Shown piece by piece: positions 23,549 to 34,452 of a stretch of 64,000 nt of DNA (positions are counted from its first letter, which is position 1; each line of letters starts with the position of its first letter). The notes under the pieces are model-generated. The model saw nothing but the letters and a program-made list of their open reading frames with translations. It had not been told where the DNA came from and ran no database searches. The stretch comes from Hypholoma sublateritium FD-334 SS-4 (taxonomy: Eukaryota > Basidiomycota > Agaricomycetes > Agaricales > Strophariaceae), in NCBI GenBank assembly GCA_000827495.1, contig KN817519.1, positions 512,462 to 576,461 on the forward strand, in the 5' to 3' direction. A program made the translations under genes and the position numbers.

Positions 23549-25053
23549 ATGTCGCAGCCATCCTCTATCGAATTAACCGCTGAAGGTGCCGTTATTATCT
23601 CATACCGCTCCCTAAAATTGTCCCCAGAGACATTGGGCTCTGCCATTGGTAAATCAATGATAATCGGCCATTCCATTTTAAGCGCTCAAGCTCAAGTGTA
23701 CATTCTAGAGAAAGCTTTTGGGTCAGACCCCGGATCCTTGGGTATCATTGTCGTCCGCGACTTGCCAGACGAATATGTTCAGTACCGAGAACGCTTGTTG
23801 AAGTTGGCTTATCAGTTTGGAAATTTGGACGAAGCCACCCGCGAAAGCTACTCGGATGAAGCCAGCAATTATAGGTAAGTATATTCCTTTGTTGAAGTAC
23901 TGTGAACCATCGCATTGATCCATTCAAGCTTCGGATGGTCTCATGGCAAGGTAAATATATCCCCTATCCCTATCTAAGCGAAAGAGCAGGCAGCTAATTC
24001 TTTGCCAGGAAATTATGAACGGACAGCCGGGTAGAGAACTTTGATATAACACGATGTATATCAACCACGGTGTTCAATGTATTGCAGATACCCTTAAAGG
24101 ATCTTACTACGCCAACCCAGTTGCGGATGACCCCACTGTTCCTTTGGAAGAAAAAAACGCTTTCCCGCAATATTACGGAAAGAATATATGTAAGTGCGAC
24201 GTCTATTCAAGGACCCAGAGATTGACAATCCCATCCATCGGTAGGGCCAAAGAAAGATGAAAAAGGCATAGAGAATTTTGAAGATGCATTCAAAGATTTA
24301 TCTCGGTACGCATTTCTGCGTTCCTAGAATTTTATCTATCAATACCAACATGGTCTACATAGATTCATTTTCAAAGTTGGCTGTGAATTAGCTGTCGCTT
24401 GCCAACCATTCGGTAGGCAAATACTAACATTGCGAGAACTGTCAACTAATTGAACCTGGTAGCCTCTTCGCACTTGAACGATTCTACAATCTCCTTAGCC
24501 GATCTAATTCAAAATTCGCAAACGACAAAAGCGCGTTTGTTGCACTACTTCCCTCCCTCGCCAGATAGCCCACCATCCTCAGACGATGATCCCATTGATA
24601 GTTGGTGTGGATTCCACTTGGATCATTCCTTGCTAACAGGTCTCTGCCCAGTAAGTACCTCTTCCCAATTCATTGGCATCTTATTCAAGAGGGGCGTCTG
24701 TATAGGCAATGTTTATTCGCCCGAACGAGGAAGGGCCAGAAGTCGTTCCCGCGCCTTCTCCTGCCTCTGGGTTATATATACGCACAAGAGGAGGACAGCT
24801 AACAAAGGTCGCGATTCCACACAATTGCCTTGCCTTCCAGACCGGCGAAGCGCTAGAGATCGCCACAAATGGACGCCTACTCGCAACTCCTCATTGTGTC
24901 AGGATCGGAGTTTCCAAACCTGGCAATAATATATCAAGGGAATCCTTCGCTCTCTTCATGCAGCCCAACACCGACCAACTGCTTTCCAAAGATACGACAT
25001 TCGGCGCTTTCAGCAAGCGAGTTTTCGCCGAACACTACGAGTCGACTAAGTAA
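23549..25053 (+). CDS. 2-oxoglutarate/Fe(II)-dependent oxygenase-like protein
   Basis: Spliced reading gives a protein of the isopenicillin-N-synthase-like (clavaminate-synthase-like) fold. ATG 23549 starts MSQPSSIELTAEGAVIISY. Characteristic pieces are SLGIIVVRDLPDEYVQYRERLL, SFGWSHGKEIMNGQPDTLKGSYYANP, FKVGCELAVACQPF, WCGFHLDHSLLTGLCPAMF (the HxD iron-binding pair), LYIRTRGGQLTKVAIP and LATPHCVR with a candidate distal His. The combination resembles a family of uncharacterised eukaryotic oxygenase-like proteins also found in plants. No substrate can be named. One exon is only 22 nt (24009-24030). The stop TAA is 141 bp from the convergent ATG26 end. The start is the first ATG in frame; a longer N-terminus is possible. 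Confidence 0.82.
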
Positions 25054-25194
25054 TATTGATTAGGTATGATACGAAATGGTCTGGGTCATTATATGACGTT
25101 CTCTATGTATACATCGTTGGGCCATCCCGCACATTACCCATGACTATACTCCAGATGATGCAGACAGCAGGATAGTAGTTCGAGATGGGCCATA

Positions 25195-28100
25195 TCAGGC
25201 GTTACGAGTGACGGACGACCCTGCTACAAACAGATCTGGTAAAATCGAAATGGCGGCAGCACCAAAACTCGTACGTTTGCTAGCTGCCTGCCGCTCACTG
25301 GGCTGCGATCCCAATGACAAGCGGCGGTCTTCGGGATCAGAGATCACACTCCAGTCTTCGCTGGGGGTTCCTCGATGCGAACCTTCCGAGCTGTATCCAG
25401 ATGGCGAACTTGGGGAAACATTATCACGGTGGCGAATTGTTGAATCTTCCGCTGTACCTTCTTCATCATCTTCGTCTTCTGTGAGATGGCGCTTGACTAG
25501 GGACCGAGCGTAGTCGAGGTCACGGTATATCGACTCGATGGCAGTGGTCACACCATTTTCCTGTAATTACATTAGCGAAAGAAGACTGACATAGTGGGTT
25601 AGATTACCCCTTTGATTTCCGCACCAATAGTCTTTGCCCTGGCAATCTGTTTCGGGTCCGTCGTTGCTGATACGAGTGCGTCTGAAAGAGCAGACACTGT
25701 CAACTTTCGAACACCTGTGCCAACTCCAAGGGCCTCGACTCGATCGGCCCAGAAGAATTGATCACCAAAGAAGGGGCGAATGATGGTAGGTATACCGGCT
25801 ACACAAAGCACACCGTTAGACTTTAGTTCATGATACAGTAACCAAGCTACCTCTTAGGCTAGCACCAGTAGTGCCAGCCCCTCCGTGATGGCAAGCCGCG
25901 TCGATCCGTTGGAAGAGCCAGTCATGCGGAATGGAGGATATCGGGTATATTTGCAGCGGAAGAGGCTCTTCTACGTCTGTGGGGTCATTGGATTTGACCT
26001 GAAGGCGATCGGACCACCCCTTCGACAAAATGGCGTGCACGCCGCTGCTCAAAACTGCTTCAATGACACACTGCGTCATCGCCTTCGGGTCTGGGACAAC
26101 TATGCTGCCAAATCCGATGTACACGACTTTGCGGTTGGTCGCCCGAGCATTATCGATAAACTGGACGAGTGATGCCGGCGGTGTCCATTTACTGGCGCTG
26201 ACTTCGGCATCATCAAGGAACCAATAGCCTGACGAGATAATATGATATCAGTTCACGATCACATCGGCGATAGGATTGGAAACACCTGTGACACGGATCC
26301 ACTCAGGCCAGTCCAACGGCGGTGGTACGACGTGGGGGCTAAAGTTATACAAGAAAGGTATCTTATGAGGCTCCATCTTGTCGAGACTGGTCGGCCCAAG
26401 ATGGAGAAGATTTCTCCGCCATCGATTGATCTGACCAGCCGTTGCGCGCCAAAATACTTGGTCGAACATAACATACGACTGACCAACCAGTGAATAAGCA
26501 TCGGCGTTAAGATTAGATCAGAAAGCATGCACCATATAGTTGTAACTTCCGCCCAGCTGGATTACACATGTTCAACTCAGTTATAGATAGAGTGTGAAGT
26601 TCAAGAAATGACCTTATGTTCCGGGACAGCAAATGCATGAGGATAGGCCCTGTAAAGGTTAGAGCACAGAAGATGAGTACATTTTGCCTCGTTGCGAGGA
26701 TATTAATACCTTGTTCTCGTCCATGTCATGGTGAATGCACGGAAGTACGGAATACCTAGTGCCTCAGCAATGTGGTAGCCGCCCATAGCACTTGGGCTTT
26801 CGATCAAAACATCGGTCCCCTGACAGGCCTCCCAAGATGTTTTCAGGAGGTCGTCTAACCAACCACGGAACTATGATGAGTGCATGAGAACATTAATTCA
26901 TTTTGAACATGGTAAACATAGCCGTGAAAACACACCTTCAGCAACCCTTCTTTCAAAAACGATACGGTGAATGTTCCGTTCTCGATACAGATTCGCATCA
27001 GCTCCGCGGGATCACCGCCGACATATCCAAACTCAATCCCGTGCTACCGCCGAAAGGTCAAAACGATATGAAAATTGACATTGTTGTGACTTACCGATTC
27101 AATCCATTCGCGGAATTCTCCGTGAGTTGCTATCTTGCACTTGTGTCCATCGAGCATGAGGCCTTTGGAAAGTGCTATGTAAGGCTGAACATCTCCGCGA
27201 GATCCGATGGTCAAAAAAGTAAAGTGCAGAGCTTTCCTTGGTTTGAATGTCAAGAATGTCGACGATGCAGACGTAAACATAACGGCCGGAAGGGAGTCTG
27301 CCATGTTGTCGGTCGGAAGAGCGGACTCGCTATCGGTGCTGGAGTGTCTTGCATCGAATTCTTCGAGAATGAGAGCATCCCTCTTGCCGGAGGAAGTCGC
27401 GACCATTTCACCGGACCCGATGCGCCTGCGCGTGTCTTCCAATTGCCGCTCTAGAAGGCTGACGAACGCGTTTCGTCTCTCTTCCGATCCAAATTCGAAG
27501 AAGAGCTCTTCGTGGCCCTTGACGATAATTATCATGCCATGGTGTCCGAAACGCCCTGCCTTCGACTTCTCACAGGCGAGGACATCCCTCAGGGGAAGGG
27601 CCATCTACCAATAAAAGCGACGCGTGAGCACAATCTTACATGGTAATAGTATACTGACCCTCGTGCGGACGGTCAGCGCACTGGACTTGAAGCAAAAATA
27701 GTTGCTTGAAATGTATAGTTTGCCGCTGATTGGTATAACTCTATAGATGTAGCCAGGGAAATCTGCACGGGATTGGATAAGCGCATTTATAACTCATTGG
27801 CAAACAACATACATCCAAGAAGAGTCTCCTTAGCATCATAGGCGAATGCTGCGCGAAACTTATCTGTGGCTTCTTGATCCGGAAACATATCCGGACTCTC
27901 AAGAACACTGAAAGCCATGTCCCCCATTCCACTTGAGCGGCTGGCTGGCCCCGGGGATGAAATGGGAGATGAATAAATCTCTTTAACGGGAGTTGTATTC
28001 AATACGGATGATGAATCCGCTGTTGATGAGCCGGTAAACGCTTTGCGTGGAGTTTTAAGCCACGAAGGGACACCGACTGCCCATGAGCCGCTGCTATCTC

Positions 28101-30471
28101 TACTTAAGGAAGAAATATTAGGTAAAATTGACGAATTGGAAGTGGACGGAGGGTACGTGTGATCAGTCACTGGTAAGAATTGCGTTGATTGTCCTGTAGG
28201 AATGTCGCTTGACTCGCTCAGCTGCTGGGGCAGCGGACTGGTGGTAGCCTCTGGCGATGCCACCGGGACAAAGGACACGGAGTTGGGCTTGCGGGAAATA
28301 TGCGTGTATTCCTCGCTCTGTATATCTGAGGGTGCTGGGAGGGAGCTGCCTCTAATGGCACTGGTATCTGAAAACGGCCTGAAGAAGGAGGACAATCGAA
28401 ATCCGGATGTGGGTTTCGCTGCGTCTTGGACATTAGTATTGCTTCGTTCATTCGTGAGAAACGACTTCGGGACAGTTGTATCCAGCACCACAGGCGGAGA
28501 GCGACTTTCCACAGCGCTTGACTGTGCTCGATGGCTGCGCACGGCATCGCGAATCTGGTCAAGGCCACCGGGAAGGTCCTGGAAGTATGCGAAGAAGTAG
28601 GAATCGACGGAGAAATTGTCCTCTTTGTCGACCACCTTGACTTCGATGGTTTCGCTGAAATCCATTGCCGTAGAGCGCTCAACATCCAAGATAGCAGCAT
28701 AGGGAATAGCGATCTAAACTCTACATGTCAATCTAGGGACGGGGGATAGATAACATGAACCCACCTTTACGCTATCACCCATGTTTTGCGCCTTGAAAAT
28801 GACCTTCCTGATGGCCTTAACCCATTCCTCGCGACTCGGAACAGAATCGGCTGACAGGACAATAGTTCTTGAGTTAGTCCTTAGACGCATGTCCTTTTCA
28901 CCAGAGGGATCACACGATATTGCATATCGAAGGTCAAGGATTCCGTGGGGGAAGTATGGATCCTGAAGTGGGATAAATTGTCAGTAAAAATTGGTCATCA
29001 AAACGAAAACGTATAGCGAATATAAAGGACATACAGATGACGATTGATACCATGACAAAGCGTCATTCTTCAACACAAACCAGTGTTTGATCCATCGTTT
29101 AGTCCTCTGAGCTTTCTTATTTAGAGAGCCCGATTTCAAAATCTGGTCCTGGAAGACATAGTAAGGGACATACGCCGACTTTCAGGGAAATGTAATGCCA
29201 CTTACTTCCCGTGACGGCATATGGGCAAAAAAACAGAGATAAGAATTAGTTAAATACATATACCCCTGTAAAACTATATGATTGCTCAGTTTCTGCAGAA
29301 TGTAGAAGAAATAACAAAATATACTCACGAACGGAACGCAGTAGCCAGCAGGGCATTTCTAACATATACTTGTTATCAAATAAGTAGAAATACGACTTAA
29401 ATGTTGACATACCTGCCCACACTTCTCCGATATCTTCCAGATCGTACACTTCCCTCAACTTTTCTGCCAGACGAGCGCGCCGGTGAAGTCGGACTGTTGC
29501 CATACTGTTCTGACGCTCTCGCAAGCCCGGAGGTGGGAGTGCTTGTCTTGATGTATCCCTTGCTATGACCTGTTGTGATAGTTGGGAAGGGACTTCAACA
29601 GGAAGGCGGGGCGTTTCTTCGAAGTCATTATCCTGCTCTTCGTCCGAAGGAGATAAGTCCTCTAAGCTTTCCTCTTCTGGAACAGGCTGTTGAAATGAGG
29701 TACGCGATGCATTGGGTATGTTGATTCGGTGTGACCGAGCCAAAGGACGGTGAATTGTGTGTATAGAGGACGACAATCGGCTCACTAGGAGAGTTCAGCA
29801 GTATTCAAAGCAAGGTACCCAAAAGCTTACAAGGGGGGCGTTCTTCATCATCACTCTCAGAATCTGCTGAACCAGGTGAGCCGGGATAAGTCGGACCATC
29901 CTCGTCATTGTCTGCGTTCATCCACGGCAAAGCCTGAAGAGCTTGGATCAAAGTTTGTGTGCCGGCTCTCATCTAATGGGACATGAGCCAATTGTAGATG
30001 GTACGAGTTGGGAGATCAGGTACGAACCGATCCAGCACCTGCGAGAGACGCATGTAATTGAGGGGAAGGAGGACGAATGAATGGAGAGTCTTCATTAGCT
30101 GAAGTCGGGGCTTTGGGTGGTGACGATTGCTCTGCATTCCGAGAGGCACTGGGAGATCTTGCGCCTGCAATTTCGTGAGGCCAGTCAACATCTACGAACG
30201 ACTGAAACGAACCTTCTCTATCCGGAGACATCTGAGAGCGCCTTGACTTTCTGCTGATGCTAAATACACGCTTTGCAGTGGGAGATGTGGGAGATGTTGG
30301 TGATGTAGCGGAGGTGCCGCTGACACTCCTGCTCAGCTTGTCGACGGTCTTGCCCACCGCGCCTGAAAGACGTTTGACCCTACTCTGCGACAGGGATATG
30401 TCTTTGGCAGGACGGTCAGTGCTGGGTGGGGCCGCGGGGGTGGAAGCTGGCGCTGAAGGTGGGCTCGCCAT
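25195..30471 (-). CDS. ATG26: Sterol 3-beta-glucosyltransferase (Atg26/UGT51)
   Basis: Large enzyme transferring glucose from UDP-glucose to the 3-hydroxyl of ergosterol and other sterols; in some yeasts it acts in pexophagy. ATG at 30471 gives [11 protein letters not shown]; upstream in frame there is only TTG. Order of parts: a disordered Ser/Pro-rich N-terminus (30470-29430); GRAM domain 1 ([10 protein letters not shown], then [17 protein letters not shown]); a PH domain ([30 protein letters not shown]) over about 29200-28780; a disordered linker; GRAM domain 2 ([18 protein letters not shown] at about 27870); then the catalytic part (about 27270-25600) with [45 protein letters not shown] and the donor-binding [29 protein letters not shown]. 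An acidic and Ser-rich C-terminal tail follows. It is divergent from the SUR7-like gene, with starts 154 bp apart. Confidence 0.95.
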
Positions 30472-30624
30472 GAGGGAAGGACGCAGTACTCGGGAGAGCC
30501 GAGCCAATTACGTCGGGGGCCAGGGGCTTGCTTACCTAACAAACACGTTCCGGGAGCGCGTCCATATTTATGGTTCGAATGTGCGGACTGCTGTAGGCAA
30601 TTGATTTCTCTACCTCCCACCACC
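30472..30624. promoter_or_regulatory. Compact bidirectional promoter
   Basis: Only 153 bp lie between the start codons of ATG26 (minus) and the SUR7/PalI gene (plus), so both leaders and promoters must share this space. No TATA or named factor site is obvious. The spacing suggests co-regulation of two membrane-related genes. Confidence 0.5.
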
Positions 30625-31670
30625 ATGGCTGCCCAGATGCGCCTGCGTGGAGAATTATGCATTACATTCGCCTCTATCTTATCGTGGGTGCACTTTTCTT
30701 CCGTCCAACTTAAATCTTACAAATCACACAGCTTCGCCTCTCTCATCCTTCTTATTTTCGTCCATGTCGGCCAGATAAATGTTTCCACAGTGCCTCGGCA
30801 CATTTACATGGTTTGAGAATCTTATCCGTCCATCCTCACTACTTATTCCAAGCCGTAGGTCAAAGTCAACGTCAGCAATTACGGGTGCGTTGCCTTTGGT
30901 TTGTTCCAGCGTTCCTTACATACCTCAAGACCACAGAAATTACCTCTCCGATTCCATTTTGAACAATGTCACGGGTCTCTATACCAACAATGCCTCTACG
31001 CCCCTCAATTCCCAGCAGGGTCTACGACAATTTTATGAATTCGGCCTATACTCGTATTGCGCCTACGTTGACGAAAAATCGGGGACATGTGGTAATCACA
31101 CTGCGGGACAAGAGTTCAAGCCTTACGATGTCATCACCTCCGACATGCTCGCAAATTATTCGCAGATTTCAGCCACACCTATTATTCCAGTGGATCTCAC
31201 TTTCAAGAACTCGAAATATCTCGGCCAAACGTCGAACGCAGCATACTGGTTAATTCTTCTGGGTACCATCTCTGCTGCTCTTGCTTTGATCACGTCTGTG
31301 CACATCGCATTATTTTCCACTCTTTGTGCTGATACGTGTTTTCCCCAGTGGCATTGCTAAAAACTCCCTAACATTTTTTGTTTCTTCAATTTTCTCCGTC
31401 GTTGGCAGTATTCTCTTGTTGGCCGGAGCCAGTGCATGGACTGTGTTGATCAAGAAAACAGAATCTATCAACACTGCACTGGGACCAATTGCAGAGCAAG
31501 TGGGAATAACAGTCTCTCAAGGGAACGGTCTTTCCCTCACATGGGCTGCATTTGTCTGCCTCTTTCTATCAGTGATTCCCAATGTACTAAGGTGAGTATC
31601 TGACAATATTACATTGGTCGCGAGCTGATGGTCATCATCGTTGTATAGTTGCTGTACATACAGAGGATAA
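30625..31670 (+). CDS. SUR7/PalI-family plasma-membrane protein
   Basis: Four-span membrane protein of the fungal SUR7/pH-response PalI group, relatives of claudins that sit at cortical patches (eisosomes). Spliced reading: MAAQMRLRGELCITFASILSFASLILLIF forms helix 1 after a 30683-area intron. An extracellular loop with N-glycosylation sequons (NVTG, NNAS) and the family cysteine pattern follows (GLYSYCAYVDEKSGTC). Three further hydrophobic segments are near 31240-31300, 31380-31460 and 31540-31600. The C-terminus is SCCTYRG before TAA 31668-31670. The small size and short tail fit SUR7-like more than full-length PalI. Start ATG 30625 follows a CACC context. Confidence 0.82.
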
Positions 31671-32014
31671 AGCTCAGAGTCGAAGTAAATTCCAATGACA
31701 CATATCTATCTAGTAGATACATGTTTTGAACATGCTACAACCTGTAATTAATACCATGCCTTGCGGCGCGCACGCACGGCTTTGCCTCGAGTTCTTAGGG
31801 AGTCTTTAGGAGTCTGCAGCATTCTATTTTTGGCTCGAGGTACCGAAATGTAACGATCTGAGTTTGAATTTAAGTGATGTCCAACGGCCAACTGCGCCCG
31901 CATCTTCCTTCTCCCCTTCTCCACCCTCGTTATTCTTACTTTACTACATAAAGATACCCTCCACCGAGCCTGCTCCTCAAAACTCTCACACCCCTCCCCA
32001 ATACCTTGCTGGCT
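31671..32014. promoter_or_regulatory. Upstream region of the GH72 gene
   Basis: Contains a C/T-rich run at about 31905-31935 followed by ACATAAAGATA (31946-31956), which could be a core promoter element about 65 bp before the GH72 ATG. No gene is seen. Confidence 0.35.
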
Positions 32015-33950
32015 ATGTTCACGGCGGCTCGGGCGCCAGCCCTTTTCACGCTCCTAACCGCGTTCCTAGCTGCACCCAGTGTGCAAGCGATTTCCACAAT
32101 CACTCGAACTGGAAGATATCTGTATAACTCGACCAACGACCGCTTTTATATCAAAGGAGTTGCGTACCAGGAGCAAGGTATGATCTTAGCTCTTGTTCCC
32201 CTCACTCACTGACATTCCTCGAGGTGCCGTGGTTGCCTCCGCTGACAACCCTTTCGGCGAGCCTTCCACTTTCATCGACCCTCTCGCCCAGGGTTCCGCC
32301 TGCACCAGGGATCTTCCGTTCCTCCAACAACTCACCGTCAACGTTATCCGCGTGTACAGTGTGAACTCTTCCCTGAACCATGACGCTTGCATGAACCTCT
32401 TCAGCCAGAACGGCATATATGCCATGTTCGTCTCTCTTGTCTCGATTTATTACCGCGGTCTTACCCGATTTATATGGCAGCATTGATCTCGCTCTTCCTA
32501 CGAATGGCTCAATCGACCGCGACTCTCCCTCGTGGTCAACGAATTTGTTGGATCAATACACCAACACAATCGATGCATTCAGCAAATACGACAACGTGTT
32601 GGCTTACAACGTTGGTAACGAAGTTGTCCTTCAAAACTCCACGGACATATCACCCTACGTAAAGGCGGCTGCCCGGGATGTTAGGGCATACCTGTTCGTA
32701 TTCTTCTGTTCATGGTCAATATCCCTCTCATTTTTAAGCCAGCCAATCGAAGGGTTCGACTGCGTTAATCGGCTACTCAGCTATAAACGGCGTTGCCGAT
32801 TGGCGTGGAGACCTTGCGAGCTACCTTGCCTGCGATCCCGCTGGTGGCAACTCTGCTTCCACATCCATCGACTTATATGGGTTAAATGATTAGTGAGTCT
32901 TTTATTGTTCACTTTAGCATGAAAATCCTTTATTAAACGTGCATTCAAGTGAATGGTGTGGTGACTCCAACTTCGAAACAGCCTATTCTGCCACCAACGC
33001 TGCATTTGCCGACTACAACGTCGTAGCATATTTCAGCGAGTTCGGATGTATCACGTCGCCTCCTCGCCTTTGGACCGAGACTGTCTCTTTGTTCGGTACT
33101 GATATGAACACAGCTTGGTCAGGCGGCATTGCATTTTCGTACTTCCCGGCCACTAGTGTTCAAGGTCAATTCGGCATGGTCAACATCTCATCCGATCAAA
33201 CAACTGTCACCGTCAGCGACGACTTCACTAGATTAGCGGCGGAATACAGCAACATCACGTTCATTGACTCCCCTACTCAAGCTTCAACTGCGGCAAGCAG
33301 CTACCCTTCTTGTGCAGCTCCGAACACAGTATTTGTCGCATCGAACACTCTTCCTCAAACACCCAATGAAGCTGCTTGTGATTGCGTTGAATCGGCTTTG
33401 GAATGCAGATTTACACCAACCACCGACAACACCACCGTCATCGTGGGTACGCTTTTGGATACTGGTTGCAGTCTTCTTGGGTCATCGGGCGGTAGCTGCG
33501 ATCCCATCGGTGGTAATGGTCAGACCGGTGTATATGGTGCTCTCTCTGCCTGCGACCCAAGTGAGTTTCCTGCGACAACGCATCTGGTGCTGAATTCAAT
33601 CTAATTTTCTCATAGGTATCAAACTTTCGTTCGTCATGAGCTCATATTATGAACTCAATGGCCGCACGGCAAGTGCCTGCAGCTTTAGTGGCAATGGTAC
33701 CGTCAACACCGCTGCTTCCTCTACCGTATCTGCCAGCGCTATTGTCAGCTCATGTATCGCAAATCCCACCGCTGTCTTCACACCATCTGCTGCGCCGACA
33801 GGAGCATCCGGTTCATCAGGTTCAACTACAAGTTCAGGATCTACTTCAGCAAGTTCTGCCACTTCTCTCATTGCTGATACCAATGCCCTTGTTGGAATGA
33901 GCCTCATGGCTGTGGTGTCTGTCTTTGGCGCTATGTTCACGTTGGCTTAG
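32015..33950 (+). CDS. GPI-anchored GH72 beta-1,3-glucanosyltransferase with X8 module
   Basis: Cell-wall enzyme of the Gas/Gel/Phr family that cleaves beta-1,3-glucan internally and transfers the new end to another chain. ATG 32015 opens a signal peptide (MFTAARAPALFTLLTAFLAA). The GH72 domain includes FYIKGVAYQEQG, NVIRVYSVNSSLNHDACM, NVLAYNVGNEVV (acid/base Glu) and VVAYFSEFGC (nucleophile Glu). An X8/CBM43 module follows with spaced cysteines (ACDCVESALECRFTP, GCSLL, SCDPIGGNGQTGVYGALSACDPS). A Ser/Gly/Thr-rich stalk and a hydrophobic C-terminus (LVGMSLMAVVSVFGAMFTLA) predict GPI attachment. Several sequons suggest N-glycosylation. Two introns start with GTTCGT, one beginning at about 32424. 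Stop TAG is 33948-33950. Confidence 0.95.
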
Positions 33951-34452
33951 TTTGCAGATGATGGGATCGAAAAAATTGGCGGTGTTGCGACAAGCATGAT
34001 CCGTGGAGTACCCAAGTGGCGTGAGTTAAGGACGGAAGGACGGACAATATACACCTGACTATTTGGACAATTTATTTCTGTTTCTCGTAACTGCCATATA
34101 TGCCTGCGTAGTTCGACGTTACATACCTGTTTATAATTACTTGGTACACTGTTCCATACTTAAGCATGCGCAGTTCATCCTCGGGGCAATACCATCTCAC
34201 GTTCGTTTATCTTAGGGCTGCCCGCAGCACCCTTAAATATCACTATCCGAATTCTAATCGTTTCAAATATACTGTGACTCGTAGGCGTAGAGAGTGTGGA
34301 GTAGCTCTATTAGTATTAGTATCCGAGGATCAGCGGGCCGAGAATTGATTTTCGATCTTACTGGATCACAACTAACAGCATCGATTCGTATAGCGTCTTG
34401 GAGCTTTGCATCTAACCCGGAACATCTAGACCACACCTCAAGGCCTGTACTC
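33951..34452. other. Intergenic region before GCN20
   Basis: About 500 bp with no supported gene. It holds the GH72 3' end and the GCN20 promoter. A frame open from 34294 runs into the GCN20 start in phase, but it is not needed for the protein. Confidence 0.4.

Noticed and set aside
30472..30507. In-frame extension of ATG26 to 30507
   Set aside because: The codon there is TTG; the first ATG is 30469-30471.
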